Of a stretch of 50,914 bases of DNA, positions 1 through 9,224 are shown in pieces (the stretch's first letter is position 1; every line of letters starts with the position of its first letter). The position numbers were made by a program, and so were the translations under genes. Under the pieces are notes generated by a model. That model worked only from the letters and a program-made list of their open reading frames with translations. It was not told where the DNA came from and did no database searches. This stretch comes from a virus, in the IMG/VR virus record IMGVR_UViG_3300046167_000433, positions 1 to 50,914 of that record. One strand, given 5' to 3'.

Positions 1-1
1 G

Positions 2-376
2 ACTCTGGGGATTATGAATGTTCCGAACCACCGGCTACATACGTTCTATACCGTAGAGCGCCCGTGGCAGGACAACGCTCCTTTTCTGTCGTGCATCCCC
101 TTGGGGGAGTATTCCGTTATCTGGAAGCAATCTCCCAAGTTCGGGTGGTGCCATGAGATAGAAAACGTGTCCGGCAGAAGCCACATCCTATTCCACGTCG
201 CCAACTTCCCTGAAGAGGTTGAGGGGTGCATAGGTGTTGGTATGTCGTTGATGGGAGATCGTATCGCCGTAGGAGAATCTCGAAAAGGGATCGAGGCGTT
301 TCATGAAGCCACTGGGGGGAAAGCATGGCGGCTAAGGATCGTGAATGCACCGTATGCGGCGTTAAGTACCCTGTAG
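2..376 (+). CDS. DUF5675 family protein, 5' end cut by the window
   Basis: The visible protein carries the DUF5675 pattern: FYTVERPWQDN, then SCIPLGEY, SPKFGWCHEIENVSGRSHILFH, and a final GCIGVG block. An ATG lies at 14, but the frame stays open to base 2 and family members normally have some 10-20 residues before the TVERPW block, so the true start is probably upstream of the window. The biochemical role is not established; the fold is often placed near lysis or structural genes. The gene overlaps the next one by about 50 nt. Family call fairly sure, start unsure. Confidence 0.75.
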   Translation, partial: TLGIMNVPNHRLHTFYTVERPWQDNAPFLSCIPLGEYSVIWKQSPKFGWCHEIENVSGRSHILFHVANFPEEVEGCIGVGMSLMGDRIAVGESRKGIEAFHEATGGKAWRLRIVNAPYAALSTL

Positions 377-795
377 AAGGATTCCCGACTTGCGGTAGGG
401 GCTATCGCAGGAGGACATGCAGAGAGTGTACTAACAAGCAAAAGCGAGACTTTAAGTCCGCAGACCCTGAGACATATTTGATCTCTCGTCTTGGCCGACA
501 GTCTGGCCGCAACAGGGTTGAGATCAGCATAGACAAAGAGTTTCTGAGGGAGCTTTGGGATTCGCAGGGAGGGAAGTGCGCCGTTACTGGGTTGCACATG
601 ACTTACTTCCCCAGAGGGCAGAGGAACGCAACGGGCCTTAACGGGTCGGTAGATCGGCTCGATGGCCTTAAAGGTTATGTAAGGGGCAATGTCCGTCTGG
701 TCTGCGCGAGGGTAAATGCTATGCGCTCATCAGGAGAGGATGCTGATTTGCTGTGGTGGTGTAAGCAAATAATAGAGGGGATAGAGGGTGAATGA
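325..795 (+). CDS. HNH-type endonuclease beside terminase
   Basis: A 156-residue protein with an N-terminal Cys pair (CTVCGVKYP) and a second pair (CRECTNKQK) that look zinc-binding, then GGKCAVTGLHMT and SVDRLDGLKGYVRGNVRLVC. The CAVTG followed by a D-R-x-D and GNV core is the pattern of phage HNH/His-Me-finger nucleases of the recombination-endonuclease-VII-like group. It sits directly before the terminase large subunit, where HNH proteins commonly assist packaging cleavage in tailed phages. The ATG at 325 has a GGGGGAAAG Shine-Dalgarno. Specific activity is inferred. Confidence 0.7.
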   Translation: MAAKDRECTVCGVKYPVEGFPTCGRGYRRRTCRECTNKQKRDFKSADPETYLISRLGRQSGRNRVEISIDKEFLRELWDSQGGKCAVTGLHMTYFPRGQRNATGLNGSVDRLDGLKGYVRGNVRLVCARVNAMRSSGEDADLLWWCKQIIEGIEGE

Positions 796-2377
796 CGAGG
801 ACTTAAAGGAGGCGGCGAGAGTCTTCAAAACGGACTTCCCTGTCTACGCCAAAAACATTTTGAAGGTCGTCAACAAGGAGGGAGTGCAGTTGCCCTTCCG
901 CCTGAACGACGGCCAGAAGATGGTGCATAACCAGCTAGAGACTCAGCTTAAAGAGACCGGCAAGATCCGCGCTCTGATCCTCAAGGCCAGACAGGTAGGG
1001 ATATCAACGTATGTGGAAGGTCGGTTCTTCTGGAAGATTACGCAAACTCGCAACGCTAATGCGTTCGTTCTTTCTCACCTTGCTGAGTCTACTAACTCGA
1101 TCTTTAACATGGTGCGGATGTTCTATGAGAACGTACCTCATAAAGCCTTTAAGCCAACCCTCGGCAGTCAGAGTGCGGCCACCCTTGTCTTCGATGAGAT
1201 CAACTCACGTTACCGAGTGGGTACAGCAAGATCGACTCAGACAGGGCGAGGACAGACTAACCGCTTTGTCCATGGCTCGGAGGTCGCCTTCTACCCGCAG
1301 GGGGCGGACATCGTAGCCGGTCTACTCCAGACAGTGGGCGGTAACGGTAGTGAGGTGATTCTCGAATCTACCGCGAACGGTGCTGGTGGCTGGTTCTACG
1401 ATCAGGTCATGAAATCTTTGCGCGGCGAGACCGAGTGGATTACTTGCTTCGTTCCGTGGTTTGCCATGCAGGAGTACAGGGCCACAGTGCGTCCGTACTT
1501 CGAGCGCACCCGAGAAGAAGAGAAGCTCGCCGATCAGTATGGGCTGGACGATCAACAACTCCAGTTCCGCCGAAACAAAATGGATGAGCTAGGAGGAAAC
1601 GATCTGTTTAGGCAGGAGTATCCGACTACCGCGATAGAAGCCTTCCTGACTTCGGGCCGGTGCTTCGTCGAAGAAAATGTTTTGGCTGATGCTGAGAAGG
1701 AGGTTTATACCCCCGACTTCATTGGTGAACTCCGTTCTGATGGTATGTCTGAGCGTACCAGTGGGCCGTACAGGGAGTGGTATCCGCCGAATCCAGATGA
1801 CTCGTATGTCATTGGCGTGGACGTGGCAGAGGGATTGGCCCACGGAGACTACTCGGTCGCACAGGTTCTCGACTCGCGTGGCAGGCAGGTCGCCTGTTAC
1901 CACGGGCATATTGATCCGTGGGAGTGGGGCAACATCGTCGGGATACTCGGCAAGCGCTACAACACCGCCTACATCATCGTCGAAAGAAACAACCACGGCC
2001 TAACAACTTTGCGCCGACTACAAGAAATTAACTACCCGTCGCTGTTCATTGAAAGTTCAGTTGATGGTGCTTATGGAGACCGCATGACGAAGCGCGGCGG
2101 CTTCCTAACAACCAGTAAAACCAAGCCATTAATCATCGATAACCTTGCCGCCCTGCTACGACAGAGGGACTCCGGTATAGCAGACACTGAGCTTATTAAA
2201 GAATTGCGAACCTACGTCATTGACGAAAGGGGGGCTACCAATGCTCAAAACGGCTGTTATGATGATAGGGTGATGGCGTTTGCCATTGCCCTCCATGGAT
2301 TGGCTTCTATGCCGCGACCAAGAGTACATCCGGTCGCAAGGCGCTTCAAAACAGTAGACACCGTGGTGGGTTATTAA
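788..2377 (+). CDS. Terminase large subunit (TerL)
   Basis: DNA-packaging motor ATPase/nuclease, 529 residues. Residues 67-74 (ARQVGIST) are the variant Walker A of TerL proteins, followed by a DE-box-like segment (HGSEVAFYPQGAD). The C-terminal nuclease domain begins at VIGVDVAEG, with its first metal-binding Asp near residue 345. The start is GTG at 788, 8 nt inside the end of the HNH gene, with GAGGGG upstream. The stop overlaps the portal start (TAATG), so translation is probably coupled. No separate small subunit is visible; it may lie left of the window. Confidence 0.93.
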   Translation: MNDEDLKEAARVFKTDFPVYAKNILKVVNKEGVQLPFRLNDGQKMVHNQLETQLKETGKIRALILKARQVGISTYVEGRFFWKITQTRNANAFVLSHLAESTNSIFNMVRMFYENVPHKAFKPTLGSQSAATLVFDEINSRYRVGTARSTQTGRGQTNRFVHGSEVAFYPQGADIVAGLLQTVGGNGSEVILESTANGAGGWFYDQVMKSLRGETEWITCFVPWFAMQEYRATVRPYFERTREEEKLADQYGLDDQQLQFRRNKMDELGGNDLFRQEYPTTAIEAFLTSGRCFVEENVLADAEKEVYTPDFIGELRSDGMSERTSGPYREWYPPNPDDSYVIGVDVAEGLAHGDYSVAQVLDSRGRQVACYHGHIDPWEWGNIVGILGKRYNTAYIIVERNNHGLTTLRRLQEINYPSLFIESSVDGAYGDRMTKRGGFLTTSKTKPLIIDNLAALLRQRDSGIADTELIKELRTYVIDERGATNAQNGCYDDRVMAFAIALHGLASMPRPRVHPVARRFKTVDTVVGY

Positions 2378-4353
2378 TGGACGAATTCCTCGAAGAGGGC
2401 GTCGGATTTGATGTTGAAAATCCAGACGGCTCGCAAGACATAGAACTTCAATCACTCGGCGCTAGGCTTAAAGGCCTGTTTACCGAGTACAAAGACGCCC
2501 GTAGAGAAACTGAAGACGAGTGGATCGAAGATCTACGACAGTTCTCTGGCCAGTACGATCCTGAAATCCTTGCTCGATTGAGCGAAGCATCTGGCTCTCG
2601 CAGTAAGGTATTCGTTGGCCTATCTAGAACAAAGGTAATGGCCGCGTACAGCAGGCTTATCGACTTACTATTTCAAAGTGGTGACGCATTTTTTGGCGTA
2701 CAACCAACCCCCCGCCCCAAGATCAATCCGATGAAACGAGCAGAAATGCAACAGATGCTCATTCAGAATATTGTGCAGATGGGGCAGGGCCAACCCGAGG
2801 AGGTGATCCGGCAAGTCCTAGCTGAGAACGAAGAGCGCATCCGTCAAGGGTTGCAGGAGCAGGAAGAGCGTTTATCCGAGATGGCCTCTGAAGAAATGCA
2901 GAAGGACATTGAGGATCAGCTAATAGAAGAAAACACCGAGCAGAAGATGAAGGAGGCTATCCTTGAGGCCTGCATCTTCGGCTCCGGTGCCATCAAGTCC
3001 GGCACGGTAAAGATCGACAAGGTTCAGTCTTACCAGCGCGTTGAGGATGAGATGGGGAGATCTCAGTATGTCATGGCGATGGAAGAAGAGGCCCGACCTG
3101 AAATTGAGTCGGTATCTATCTTTGATCTTTACCCAGACCCCTACTGCACCAGTCTTGCAGACTGTTCAGGAATGTTCCGCCGTCACGTCCTTACTCGCCG
3201 TCAATTCAGAGAGTTGGCAGATCTTCCCAGCTTTGACTCCGAGATAATCCTAGCCACTGTTAAAGATCGACGGAACGGAAACCATGAAGAAGAAGACCAT
3301 GAGCGCACTCGCCGCGAAATTGCTGGCGTTGTTGATCATGGTGATTCCCGCAGGTTTGAGCTACTGGAGTTCTGGGGTTCCATTGACGGCTATGACCTAC
3401 AAGAGGTTGGAGTCGAATTTCCGGAGGGATCTGATCTCAGCCAAGATTTTGATGCCAACGTATGGATCGTCGCCGGAAAGGTAATCAAGGCCGCACTTAA
3501 TCCGGTCAAGGGATACCGTATTCCGTACAACATATTCCCCTATGAGCGCACTCCCCATCAGTTCTGGGGCGTGGGAGTACCGCGCATGATGCGTGATTCC
3601 CAGCAGACGATGAACGCGGCAACGCGCATCTGGCTGGACAACATGGCGCTCAGTTCAGGCCCGATGGTAGAGGTGAATACCGACTTGCTCGCGGCGGGTG
3701 AAGATCCAACCGACCTCCATCCGTGGCGAGTCTTTTTGCGATCTGGCGGGGACGGCTCTATGCCTGCTGTCCGTTACTACCAGCCTGTCGCGAATGCCAA
3801 CGGCTTGAACCAAATCATAGAAATCTTCCGACGCTTTGCGGACGAAACAACTTCTCTCCCAAGCTACACCCACGGTGAGCAGACGAAGAGTTTGAATAAG
3901 ACGGCAACGGGTATCTCAATGCTTATGGGAGCGGCAAATGTCGCGCTCAAGAGTACGATTAAAAACATTGACGATTTCCTTATACGCCCTATGATTGAAT
4001 CAATGTTCCACTTCAATATGGAGTTCGGAACGAATGAGCGAGCGAAGGGCGATCTAAAGGTCGTTGCTCGCGGTAGCACCGCACTTGTGCAGAAAGAAGT
4101 GCAGAGCCAGAGACTATTGCAATTCCTCTCTCTGGTTTCAAACCCGATGGACTCTCAACTCATTGATCGAGGCAAACTCTTGCGCGATATCGCCCAGAGT
4201 ATGGATATCGATCCGGATGAATTTATTAAGTCTCAGGAGCAACTCATTGCCGAGCAACAAGCTTTACAACAGCAAATGCTCGCCGCGTCAGGCGAGGGCG
4301 GTCAAGGTCTTGGCCCTGACGGAGGAATGGCCCCTCCTGATGGAGTTGCTTGA
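2377..4353 (+). CDS. Portal protein (podovirus-type head-tail connector)
   Basis: A 658-residue protein placed between TerL and scaffold. It starts with an acidic helix-rich region, then SRSKVFVGLSRTKVMAAYSRLIDLLF, a long Gln/Glu-rich coiled insert (about residues 110-190), then ESVSIFDLYPDPYC and the conserved connector-like stretch IPYNIFPYERTPHQFWGVGVPRMMRDSQQTMNA (read in short pieces). The C terminus is Gln- and Gly-rich. These are features of portal proteins annotated as head-to-tail connecting proteins. It forms the dodecameric packaging channel. Confidence 0.88.
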   Translation: MDEFLEEGVGFDVENPDGSQDIELQSLGARLKGLFTEYKDARRETEDEWIEDLRQFSGQYDPEILARLSEASGSRSKVFVGLSRTKVMAAYSRLIDLLFQSGDAFFGVQPTPRPKINPMKRAEMQQMLIQNIVQMGQGQPEEVIRQVLAENEERIRQGLQEQEERLSEMASEEMQKDIEDQLIEENTEQKMKEAILEACIFGSGAIKSGTVKIDKVQSYQRVEDEMGRSQYVMAMEEEARPEIESVSIFDLYPDPYCTSLADCSGMFRRHVLTRRQFRELADLPSFDSEIILATVKDRRNGNHEEEDHERTRREIAGVVDHGDSRRFELLEFWGSIDGYDLQEVGVEFPEGSDLSQDFDANVWIVAGKVIKAALNPVKGYRIPYNIFPYERTPHQFWGVGVPRMMRDSQQTMNAATRIWLDNMALSSGPMVEVNTDLLAAGEDPTDLHPWRVFLRSGGDGSMPAVRYYQPVANANGLNQIIEIFRRFADETTSLPSYTHGEQTKSLNKTATGISMLMGAANVALKSTIKNIDDFLIRPMIESMFHFNMEFGTNERAKGDLKVVARGSTALVQKEVQSQRLLQFLSLVSNPMDSQLIDRGKLLRDIAQSMDIDPDEFIKSQEQLIAEQQALQQQMLAASGEGGQGLGPDGGMAPPDGVA

Positions 4354-4522
4354 ATCTCGGTTAGCCGAGGCTCATGAGAAGTTGGAGTACGCGGACGAAC
4401 AGAATTTTAGACGCCAGCAAGGACGGGTAGCAGAGCTACGCGCCTTGATTGGACTTGAACAGACCGCAGAGGCGGTCATCGAAGCGGAAAGGAATCCGCG
4501 TAGGTCTCCTAGCTTCGATTAA
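4340..4522 (+). CDS. Small hypothetical protein between portal and scaffold
   Basis: A 60-residue, mostly helical charged protein (starts MELLESRLAEAHEKLEYAD) whose ATG lies 14 nt inside the portal end. A GGAGG lies about 14 nt upstream, further than usual. Small coiled proteins of this kind occur at this position in related phages, but I assign no function. The same frame is open further upstream inside portal; that extension has no start signal and is shadow sequence. Confidence 0.6.
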   Translation: MELLESRLAEAHEKLEYADEQNFRRQQGRVAELRALIGLEQTAEAVIEAERNPRRSPSFD

Positions 4523-4548
4523 CGGACACCCCACAGAGGAACCGTGTA

Positions 4549-5448
4549 ATGAAAGTAGATCCAGCAAAACTTGAAGCGGAAGCACAGGAATTAATAGCTC
4601 AGTACAAAGGTGAAGTTCCGGCCCCTCAAGAAGAGGAAACGCCAGAGGAAGTTCAACCTGAAGCAGAGTTAGCGGCACCCGAAGAGCCATCGGAAACTGC
4701 CGAAGTACCTGTGGAGGCTCCTGTCGAAGATGAGCGCGGCGAATTATCTGAGGCAGAGTTAGCACTTAAAAAGGCTGATGAACGCTACAAGAATGCGCAA
4801 AGGAAGATGACTCAGGCGACCACTGAGGCTAAGGAACTGCGACGTATGAACGAGCAGGTCATGGCTGAACTGGGACAAATGAAGCGTCAGCTTGCGGAGA
4901 AAGACATTGATCTAGAGAAGTTGAAGCAGGTCAGGGAAGAGTACCCAGACTTAGCGGCACCAATTCTGGATGAGATGGAAAGGACGCAGGCAAAGGTAGA
5001 CGAGCAACATGCCGAACTTGAAGCACTCCGCAATATGCGAGAGCAGGATGCAGTCCAAGAGGCGCAGAACGCGCACATGGATCGCATTCGGGAAGCTCAC
5101 CCAGACTTGGACAACATTGTTCAAACGGGAGACTGGGCTGACTGGCTGGAGGTGCAGAACGCGCAAGTTCAGAGCTGGATTGAATCCGGTTCATCGAACG
5201 ACGTAAACGCGGCTCTGTACAAATTCAAGAGCGACATGGGTGTGGGTCAACCGACGCCGCAAGAGCGGGTACTGGAAAAGGCGAAAGCGGCGGCAGAGCC
5301 AAAGCTCCCTAAATCCAGAAAGCCCGATACTGGTGCCGGACAAAAAGTCTGGTCTGCGGCTGATATCAAGAGCATGTCTCTGAAAGACTTCGAGGCAAAT
5401 CAAGGCGCTCTGATGGATGCATGGAGACAGGGACAAATCCGGCGTTAA
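4549..5448 (+). CDS. Scaffold / capsid assembly protein
   Basis: A 299-residue protein directly before the coat gene. The N-terminal 80 residues are very acidic and Pro/Glu-rich (QEEETPEEVQPE). Residues about 65-170 are a long predicted coiled coil with many Gln, Glu and Lys, and the C terminus is basic and ends near WRQGQIRR. Order, charge layout and length fit scaffolding proteins that template the procapsid and then leave. GAGG precedes the ATG. Function is inferred from position and composition. Confidence 0.8.
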   Translation: MKVDPAKLEAEAQELIAQYKGEVPAPQEEETPEEVQPEAELAAPEEPSETAEVPVEAPVEDERGELSEAELALKKADERYKNAQRKMTQATTEAKELRRMNEQVMAELGQMKRQLAEKDIDLEKLKQVREEYPDLAAPILDEMERTQAKVDEQHAELEALRNMREQDAVQEAQNAHMDRIREAHPDLDNIVQTGDWADWLEVQNAQVQSWIESGSSNDVNAALYKFKSDMGVGQPTPQERVLEKAKAAAEPKLPKSRKPDTGAGQKVWSAADIKSMSLKDFEANQGALMDAWRQGQIRR

Positions 5449-5477
5449 TTAAAACTCTTGCATAGAGGTATTTAACG

Positions 5478-6347
5478 ATGGCTATTGGCGCAGGTGCTTC
5501 AAACTTTACTTACGCGAGCGGACAGGCTGGTTTCATTCCAGAAGTTTTCTCAAAATTATTGCAGGCGAAGTTCTACAGTTCTTCGGTTCTTCCTGCTATT
5601 TCAAACACTGACTACGAAGGCGAGATCTCTGGCCAAGGCGATAAGGTTCACATCCGAACCGTGCCGAACGTCACAGTTGCAGACTATAACGGTGCGATCA
5701 GCTACGCTGACTTGACCACTAGCACAGTCGAGCTTCTGATCGATCAAGCTAAGTCGTATGCGTTCAAGATGGACGACGTGCTATCTGCACAGGGCGATAT
5801 CGATATGTTGGCTGAAGCATCTAAGGATGCCGCTGAGTCTATGCGTATCGCAGTTGAGACGGACGTACTGGCTAACGTAGTGACTGGAGCGACCACTATT
5901 GGTTCGCAGACCACCATTACTTCCAGCAACATCCTTACCAACATCCTTGACATCGCTAAGGAGTTGGACGAGTTGAACATCCCTGAAGAGGGTCGATTCA
6001 TCGTTCTGCCTCCCAGCATGGTTTCTCTGTTAAAGCAGAGTGAACTGCGTCAAGCGTACCTGACGGGTGATGCGACTTCGCCTCTCCGTAACGGTCAGGT
6101 GGGTCAGGTAGATCGCTTCACGGTCTATCAGAGCAATCTGCTCTACACCGCCACGTCTGGTGCTGATGACACTTACACCCACGTTCTCGCGGGTCACCCC
6201 AAGGCAATCACGTTTGCTTCTCAGTTCACTAACACTGAGACAGTACGACTTGAGTCCACCTTTGGTGACGGCGTTCGCGGACTGAAGGTTTATGGCCGCA
6301 AGGTCGTAACTCCAGACTGCCTCGCTGTAGGTAAGTGGAAGGTCTAA
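5478..6347 (+). CDS. Major capsid protein, HK97 fold, P22 coat-like family
   Basis: A 289-residue coat protein. Family-like blocks are FIPEVFSKLLQAKFYSSSVL near the N terminus, DYEGEISGQGDKVHIRTVP, then LLIDQAKSYAFKMDDV (the E-loop/spine region of this coat family), and a C-terminal GLKVYGRKVVTPD. The gene follows the scaffold and is followed by a strong terminator, a common layout that allows high coat expression. Codon use and composition match the neighbours. I see no fused decoration domain. Confidence 0.92.
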   Translation: MAIGAGASNFTYASGQAGFIPEVFSKLLQAKFYSSSVLPAISNTDYEGEISGQGDKVHIRTVPNVTVADYNGAISYADLTTSTVELLIDQAKSYAFKMDDVLSAQGDIDMLAEASKDAAESMRIAVETDVLANVVTGATTIGSQTTITSSNILTNILDIAKELDELNIPEEGRFIVLPPSMVSLLKQSELRQAYLTGDATSPLRNGQVGQVDRFTVYQSNLLYTATSGADDTYTHVLAGHPKAITFASQFTNTETVRLESTFGDGVRGLKVYGRKVVTPDCLAVGKWKV

Positions 6348-6356
6348 GACCTAATC

Positions 6357-6379
6357 GGGGGAGGGTTTCCTCCCCCTTT
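6357..6379 (+). terminator. Rho-independent terminator after the coat gene
   Basis: Perfect 8-bp GC-rich stem GGGGGAGG / CCTCCCCC with loop GTTT, followed by TTT. It starts 10 nt after the coat stop. It probably acts partly, keeping coat transcript levels above those of downstream tail genes. Confidence 0.8.
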
Positions 6380-6398
6380 CACTTTCAGGGAGAGATAA

Positions 6399-6674
6399 GT
6401 GAACGAAGCCAAGACCGAGAAAGACGATCTGTACATCGAGGCCAAGGAAGAGTTTGGCATCACCCTAGATAGACGACAGACCTTGGGTGATTTGCAAGAT
6501 CAGATGGACAGAATTAGGAAGACTGGAAAACAGCCGGAGAAGGTTCTGCCAGCAAGGATGCCGAAAAAGCTTCGCAACATCGTGACCGGAAATATTTTCG
6601 ATTACGACCCCTTGTTCGCAAAGAATCCCGATCTGGAAATAATTGAATGGGAGGCTACGGATGGCGACGACTAA
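6399..6674 (+). CDS. Small head-associated protein of unknown function
   Basis: A 91-residue charged protein starting with GTG (GGGAGAG upstream). It contains an N-terminal helical LEM/HeH-like stretch (EEFGITLDRRQTLGDLQDQM) and then a short beta-rich tail (LRNIVTGNIFDYDPLFAKNPDLEIIEW). Small proteins of this type often sit between coat and the first adaptor. The end overlaps the next start by 14 nt. The LEM/HeH resemblance is by eye only. Confidence 0.65.
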   Translation: MNEAKTEKDDLYIEAKEEFGITLDRRQTLGDLQDQMDRIRKTGKQPEKVLPARMPKKLRNIVTGNIFDYDPLFAKNPDLEIIEWEATDGDD

Positions 6675-7314
6675 GGTCAATGACATACTTGATCGTGCCG
6701 GTATCATCCTACAGGACACTTCAAATACTAGGTTTGCAAGCGCAGACCTTTTAAAGTTTTTTAATGACGGTCAGCGCGAGGTTGTAATTTACCGACCCGA
6801 CGCGAACGTCACTAACGCTACGTTTACTTGTGCCGCTGGTAGCAAGCAGTCCTTACCTTCGGCGGCTATTCGCCTGATCGATATCACTAGGAACATCGAC
6901 GGTAGAGCGGTCAGTCAGATTGATCGAAAGATGCTGGACGAGTCACTGCCCAACTGGCACAACTCGACGGCAGACAGCGATAGGAAGATTGAACACTTTG
7001 TCTACGATCCAACAGACCCTAAGAACTTTTACGTCTATCCGCAGGCGCTAAACAGCTTTCAGCTAGAAGTAATCTACAGCGAGTCTCCGGCAGATGTTGT
7101 TTTGTCAAACTTCACAACCGACACGACAACTATCACGTTGGATGACCCTTACGCGAACGCGCTGTTGGACTTCATTCTTTATCGTGCATATCAAATTGAC
7201 TCTGAGTTCGCAGGTAACGCAGAGAAATCATTGATGCATTACCGATCATTTACAAATGGCTTGGGAGCCAAGACGCAGGGTGACTCAGCGTCCGATCCCA
7301 GAGTAGGAGCTTAA
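6661..7314 (+). CDS. Head-tail adaptor (DUF6682-like, tail tubular A-like)
   Basis: A 217-residue protein with the pattern RFASADLLKFFNDGQREVVIYRPDA near the N terminus and DPYANALLDFILYRAYQID near the C terminus, typical of phage adaptor proteins that attach to the portal ring. I start at ATG 6661, which has GGGAGG 7 nt upstream, instead of the TTG at 6643. By analogy with P22 gp4 and T7 gp11 it would form the adaptor ring below the portal. Confidence 0.75.
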   Translation: MATTKVNDILDRAGIILQDTSNTRFASADLLKFFNDGQREVVIYRPDANVTNATFTCAAGSKQSLPSAAIRLIDITRNIDGRAVSQIDRKMLDESLPNWHNSTADSDRKIEHFVYDPTDPKNFYVYPQALNSFQLEVIYSESPADVVLSNFTTDTTTITLDDPYANALLDFILYRAYQIDSEFAGNAEKSLMHYRSFTNGLGAKTQGDSASDPRVGA

Positions 7315-7316
7315 TA

Positions 7317-7940
7317 GTGAAGTTTCTCGACATTTCAGATTTCGTAAGAACAGAGGCTAGAGGCGCTCCAGAATTTCTTGTTGAGAGGGTAGTAAGAGAG
7401 TCAGCCACAGAGTTTTGCGTCAAGACGGACGTGTATCGCTTAGAGCCTGAAACGATCCAAGTGATCTCAGGGATCGATGAGTACGACTTAACCATCCCTA
7501 ATGGCACTGAGCTAAATCACATTATCGATGTGTACAGGGGGCATCGGACATTACAGCCCGTGTCCTACTCTCGATTGCTTGAGGTTAAGGGAGACGGCAC
7601 AACAACCGGACAGCCTAGATGCTATTCGCAATTACAAAGCACATCTTTCTATGTGGCCCCAGTTCCTTCGGCTTCTGAAACGCTAAGCGTTCTGTATTCA
7701 GTTAAGCCGACATCTACGGCCAGCAGTATTCCCGACTATATAGGCAAGGCGTATAGAGAGCCGATTGTTCACGGAGCGCTTTATAGGTTGCAGATGATGC
7801 CTAACCAGCCGTGGTCAGATCAAGGAAGTGCGCAAGCAAACAAGTCTCTCTGCGACCAGCGGACTGCTCAGGTTCTTCGAGAGGTTCGCTATGGCTATGG
7901 CGGCGGCTCTATGACAGTTAAATCGAGGGCGTTTATCTAA
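7317..7940 (+). CDS. Second head-tail connector / tail protein
   Basis: A 207-residue protein starting with GTG, 2 nt after the previous stop, with GGAG upstream. Visible pattern: MKFLDISDFVRTEARGAPEFLVERVVRESATEFC at the N terminus (read in parts), then QVISGIDEYDL and a helical C terminus IGKAYREPIVHGALYRLQMMPNQPW. This resembles small podoviral connector proteins that follow the adaptor. The overlap with the next gene (TAATG) indicates coupled translation. Exact role is inferred. Confidence 0.6.
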   Translation: MKFLDISDFVRTEARGAPEFLVERVVRESATEFCVKTDVYRLEPETIQVISGIDEYDLTIPNGTELNHIIDVYRGHRTLQPVSYSRLLEVKGDGTTTGQPRCYSQLQSTSFYVAPVPSASETLSVLYSVKPTSTASSIPDYIGKAYREPIVHGALYRLQMMPNQPWSDQGSAQANKSLCDQRTAQVLREVRYGYGGGSMTVKSRAFI

Positions 7941-8317
7941 TGGCTTATTCAGACACGATTAATCTTGTCGTCGGCGACACACTCCCAGAAGTGACGGTCA
8001 CTCTTCGAGATTCCAATAAGGCGGCATCTGGACAGACTCTTGATCCCGAAAACTCAGCGACTTGGGATCCGATTGATCTCACTGGCGCAACTGTTCGCAT
8101 GAGAATCCGAAAGGTTGGATCTGCGACTGTATCCAGCACGTTGACTATGACTGTTGTTAGCCCTCCAACAAACGGCAAGGCGACCACCAACTTCCCTGAC
8201 GGAACTCTATCTGAGGCGGGGGTGTTTGAGGCAGAGGTGGAGATTACTTACAGCACGGGTGCTAAGCAGACTGTGAACGACTTGCTGAAGCTGAAGATCA
8301 GGGATGACTTCGATTAA
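7940..8317 (+). CDS. BppU-N/Ig-like beta domain structural protein
   Basis: A 125-residue beta-rich protein. It has LVVGDTLPEVTVTLRDSN, then PIDLTGATVRMRIRK, GKATTNFPDGTLSEAGVFEAEVEITYSTG and a final KLKIRDDFD. This is the pattern of the N-terminal domain of phage BppU-type baseplate/tail proteins, a small beta sandwich that docks fibres. It lies at the head of the tail-fibre block and overlaps the next gene by one base. Confidence 0.65.
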   Translation: MAYSDTINLVVGDTLPEVTVTLRDSNKAASGQTLDPENSATWDPIDLTGATVRMRIRKVGSATVSSTLTMTVVSPPTNGKATTNFPDGTLSEAGVFEAEVEITYSTGAKQTVNDLLKLKIRDDFD

Positions 8318-9213
8318 TGTTAAGAGCCGCCTACTCATATCAACTGATTAAGGCGTCTGCTCAGCGGACGGCGGTTTCGTTCGCCTCCGATTCTGTCAAT
8401 ACATCTTTCCGCGTTTCATTTGCTGATTTGACGGCAAGTCTTGATTACATCAGCCTATCTGCAAGCTATTTGGTTATTGCTGAAAGTCTCAATCGATTTT
8501 TTGACGACTCTTTTGCGTTTGCCGATCTTGCCAGCCTATCGGTTAGTAAGTCCGCATCTGATTCACTAGGCGTTACGGAGCTTTCTGTTCTTTCTGTACA
8601 GAAGTCGTTAACAGAGTCAGTCGGGGTATCCGATCAGTTCACAAAGGTTTTGATTATCAATCGAGACTTTACTGAGTCACTGGCTGTGGCTGAAGCAGTT
8701 TCTCTAACAGTTTCGTTTGGCAAGTCAGAAGCAATCTCCGTTTCTGATCTGACATCGATTAGCTCATCTAGGGGCGAAGCTGATGCAGTGGCGGTCAGCG
8801 AGGCAACGACTCTTCTAGTGGGTAAGTCTCAAGGTGACTCGCTCTCAGTATCCGAGCAGGTATCGAAGGCATTTAGCACTTCACTAACTGATGCTTTCAC
8901 TTTAGATGACCTTCTCAATTCAGAGCTTACTCAGACTCTTGATAAGGCTAACGTCTTTGGGGTGACAGAGGTTCTGACCTTCGCCAGCACAAAAGTTTTA
9001 TCTGACTCTACATCTATAGCTGAATCGATTGCGATCAGTGCCGCACGTTCAGTAGCAGATACGCTCGCAATGCAAGAGTCTCTGACCGCCCAGTTTGCTA
9101 AGTCCTTGTCTGACTCCACATCAGTATCGGAATCAATCTCCGTAACGCTGATCTCAGGTTCCGGCAGTGTGTTTAACCAAGGCGCATTTAATGCGTTCGC
9201 TTTTAACGAGTAG
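8317..9213 (+). CDS. Ser/Val-rich repeat fibre protein
   Basis: A 298-residue protein made almost wholly of degenerate units of roughly 20 residues with the core D-S-x-x-V-S-E followed by 9-12 hydroxyl-rich residues (for example DSLSVSEQVSKAF, ESVGVSDQFTK, DSTSVSESISV). At least ten units can be read. The C terminus is an aromatic stretch ending NAFAFNE. Such repeats usually build elongated fibrous or adhesive structures on virions. No enzymatic motif is visible. It overlaps the preceding gene by one base. Confidence 0.6.
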   Translation: MLRAAYSYQLIKASAQRTAVSFASDSVNTSFRVSFADLTASLDYISLSASYLVIAESLNRFFDDSFAFADLASLSVSKSASDSLGVTELSVLSVQKSLTESVGVSDQFTKVLIINRDFTESLAVAEAVSLTVSFGKSEAISVSDLTSISSSRGEADAVAVSEATTLLVGKSQGDSLSVSEQVSKAFSTSLTDAFTLDDLLNSELTQTLDKANVFGVTEVLTFASTKVLSDSTSIAESIAISAARSVADTLAMQESLTAQFAKSLSDSTSVSESISVTLISGSGSVFNQGAFNAFAFNE

Positions 9214-9224
9214 GGAGAAACGAA

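Noticed and set aside
8317-9213. Diversity-generating retroelement target or template repeat
   Set aside because: No reverse transcriptase and no paired variable/template repeats; units are protein-level fibre repeats.
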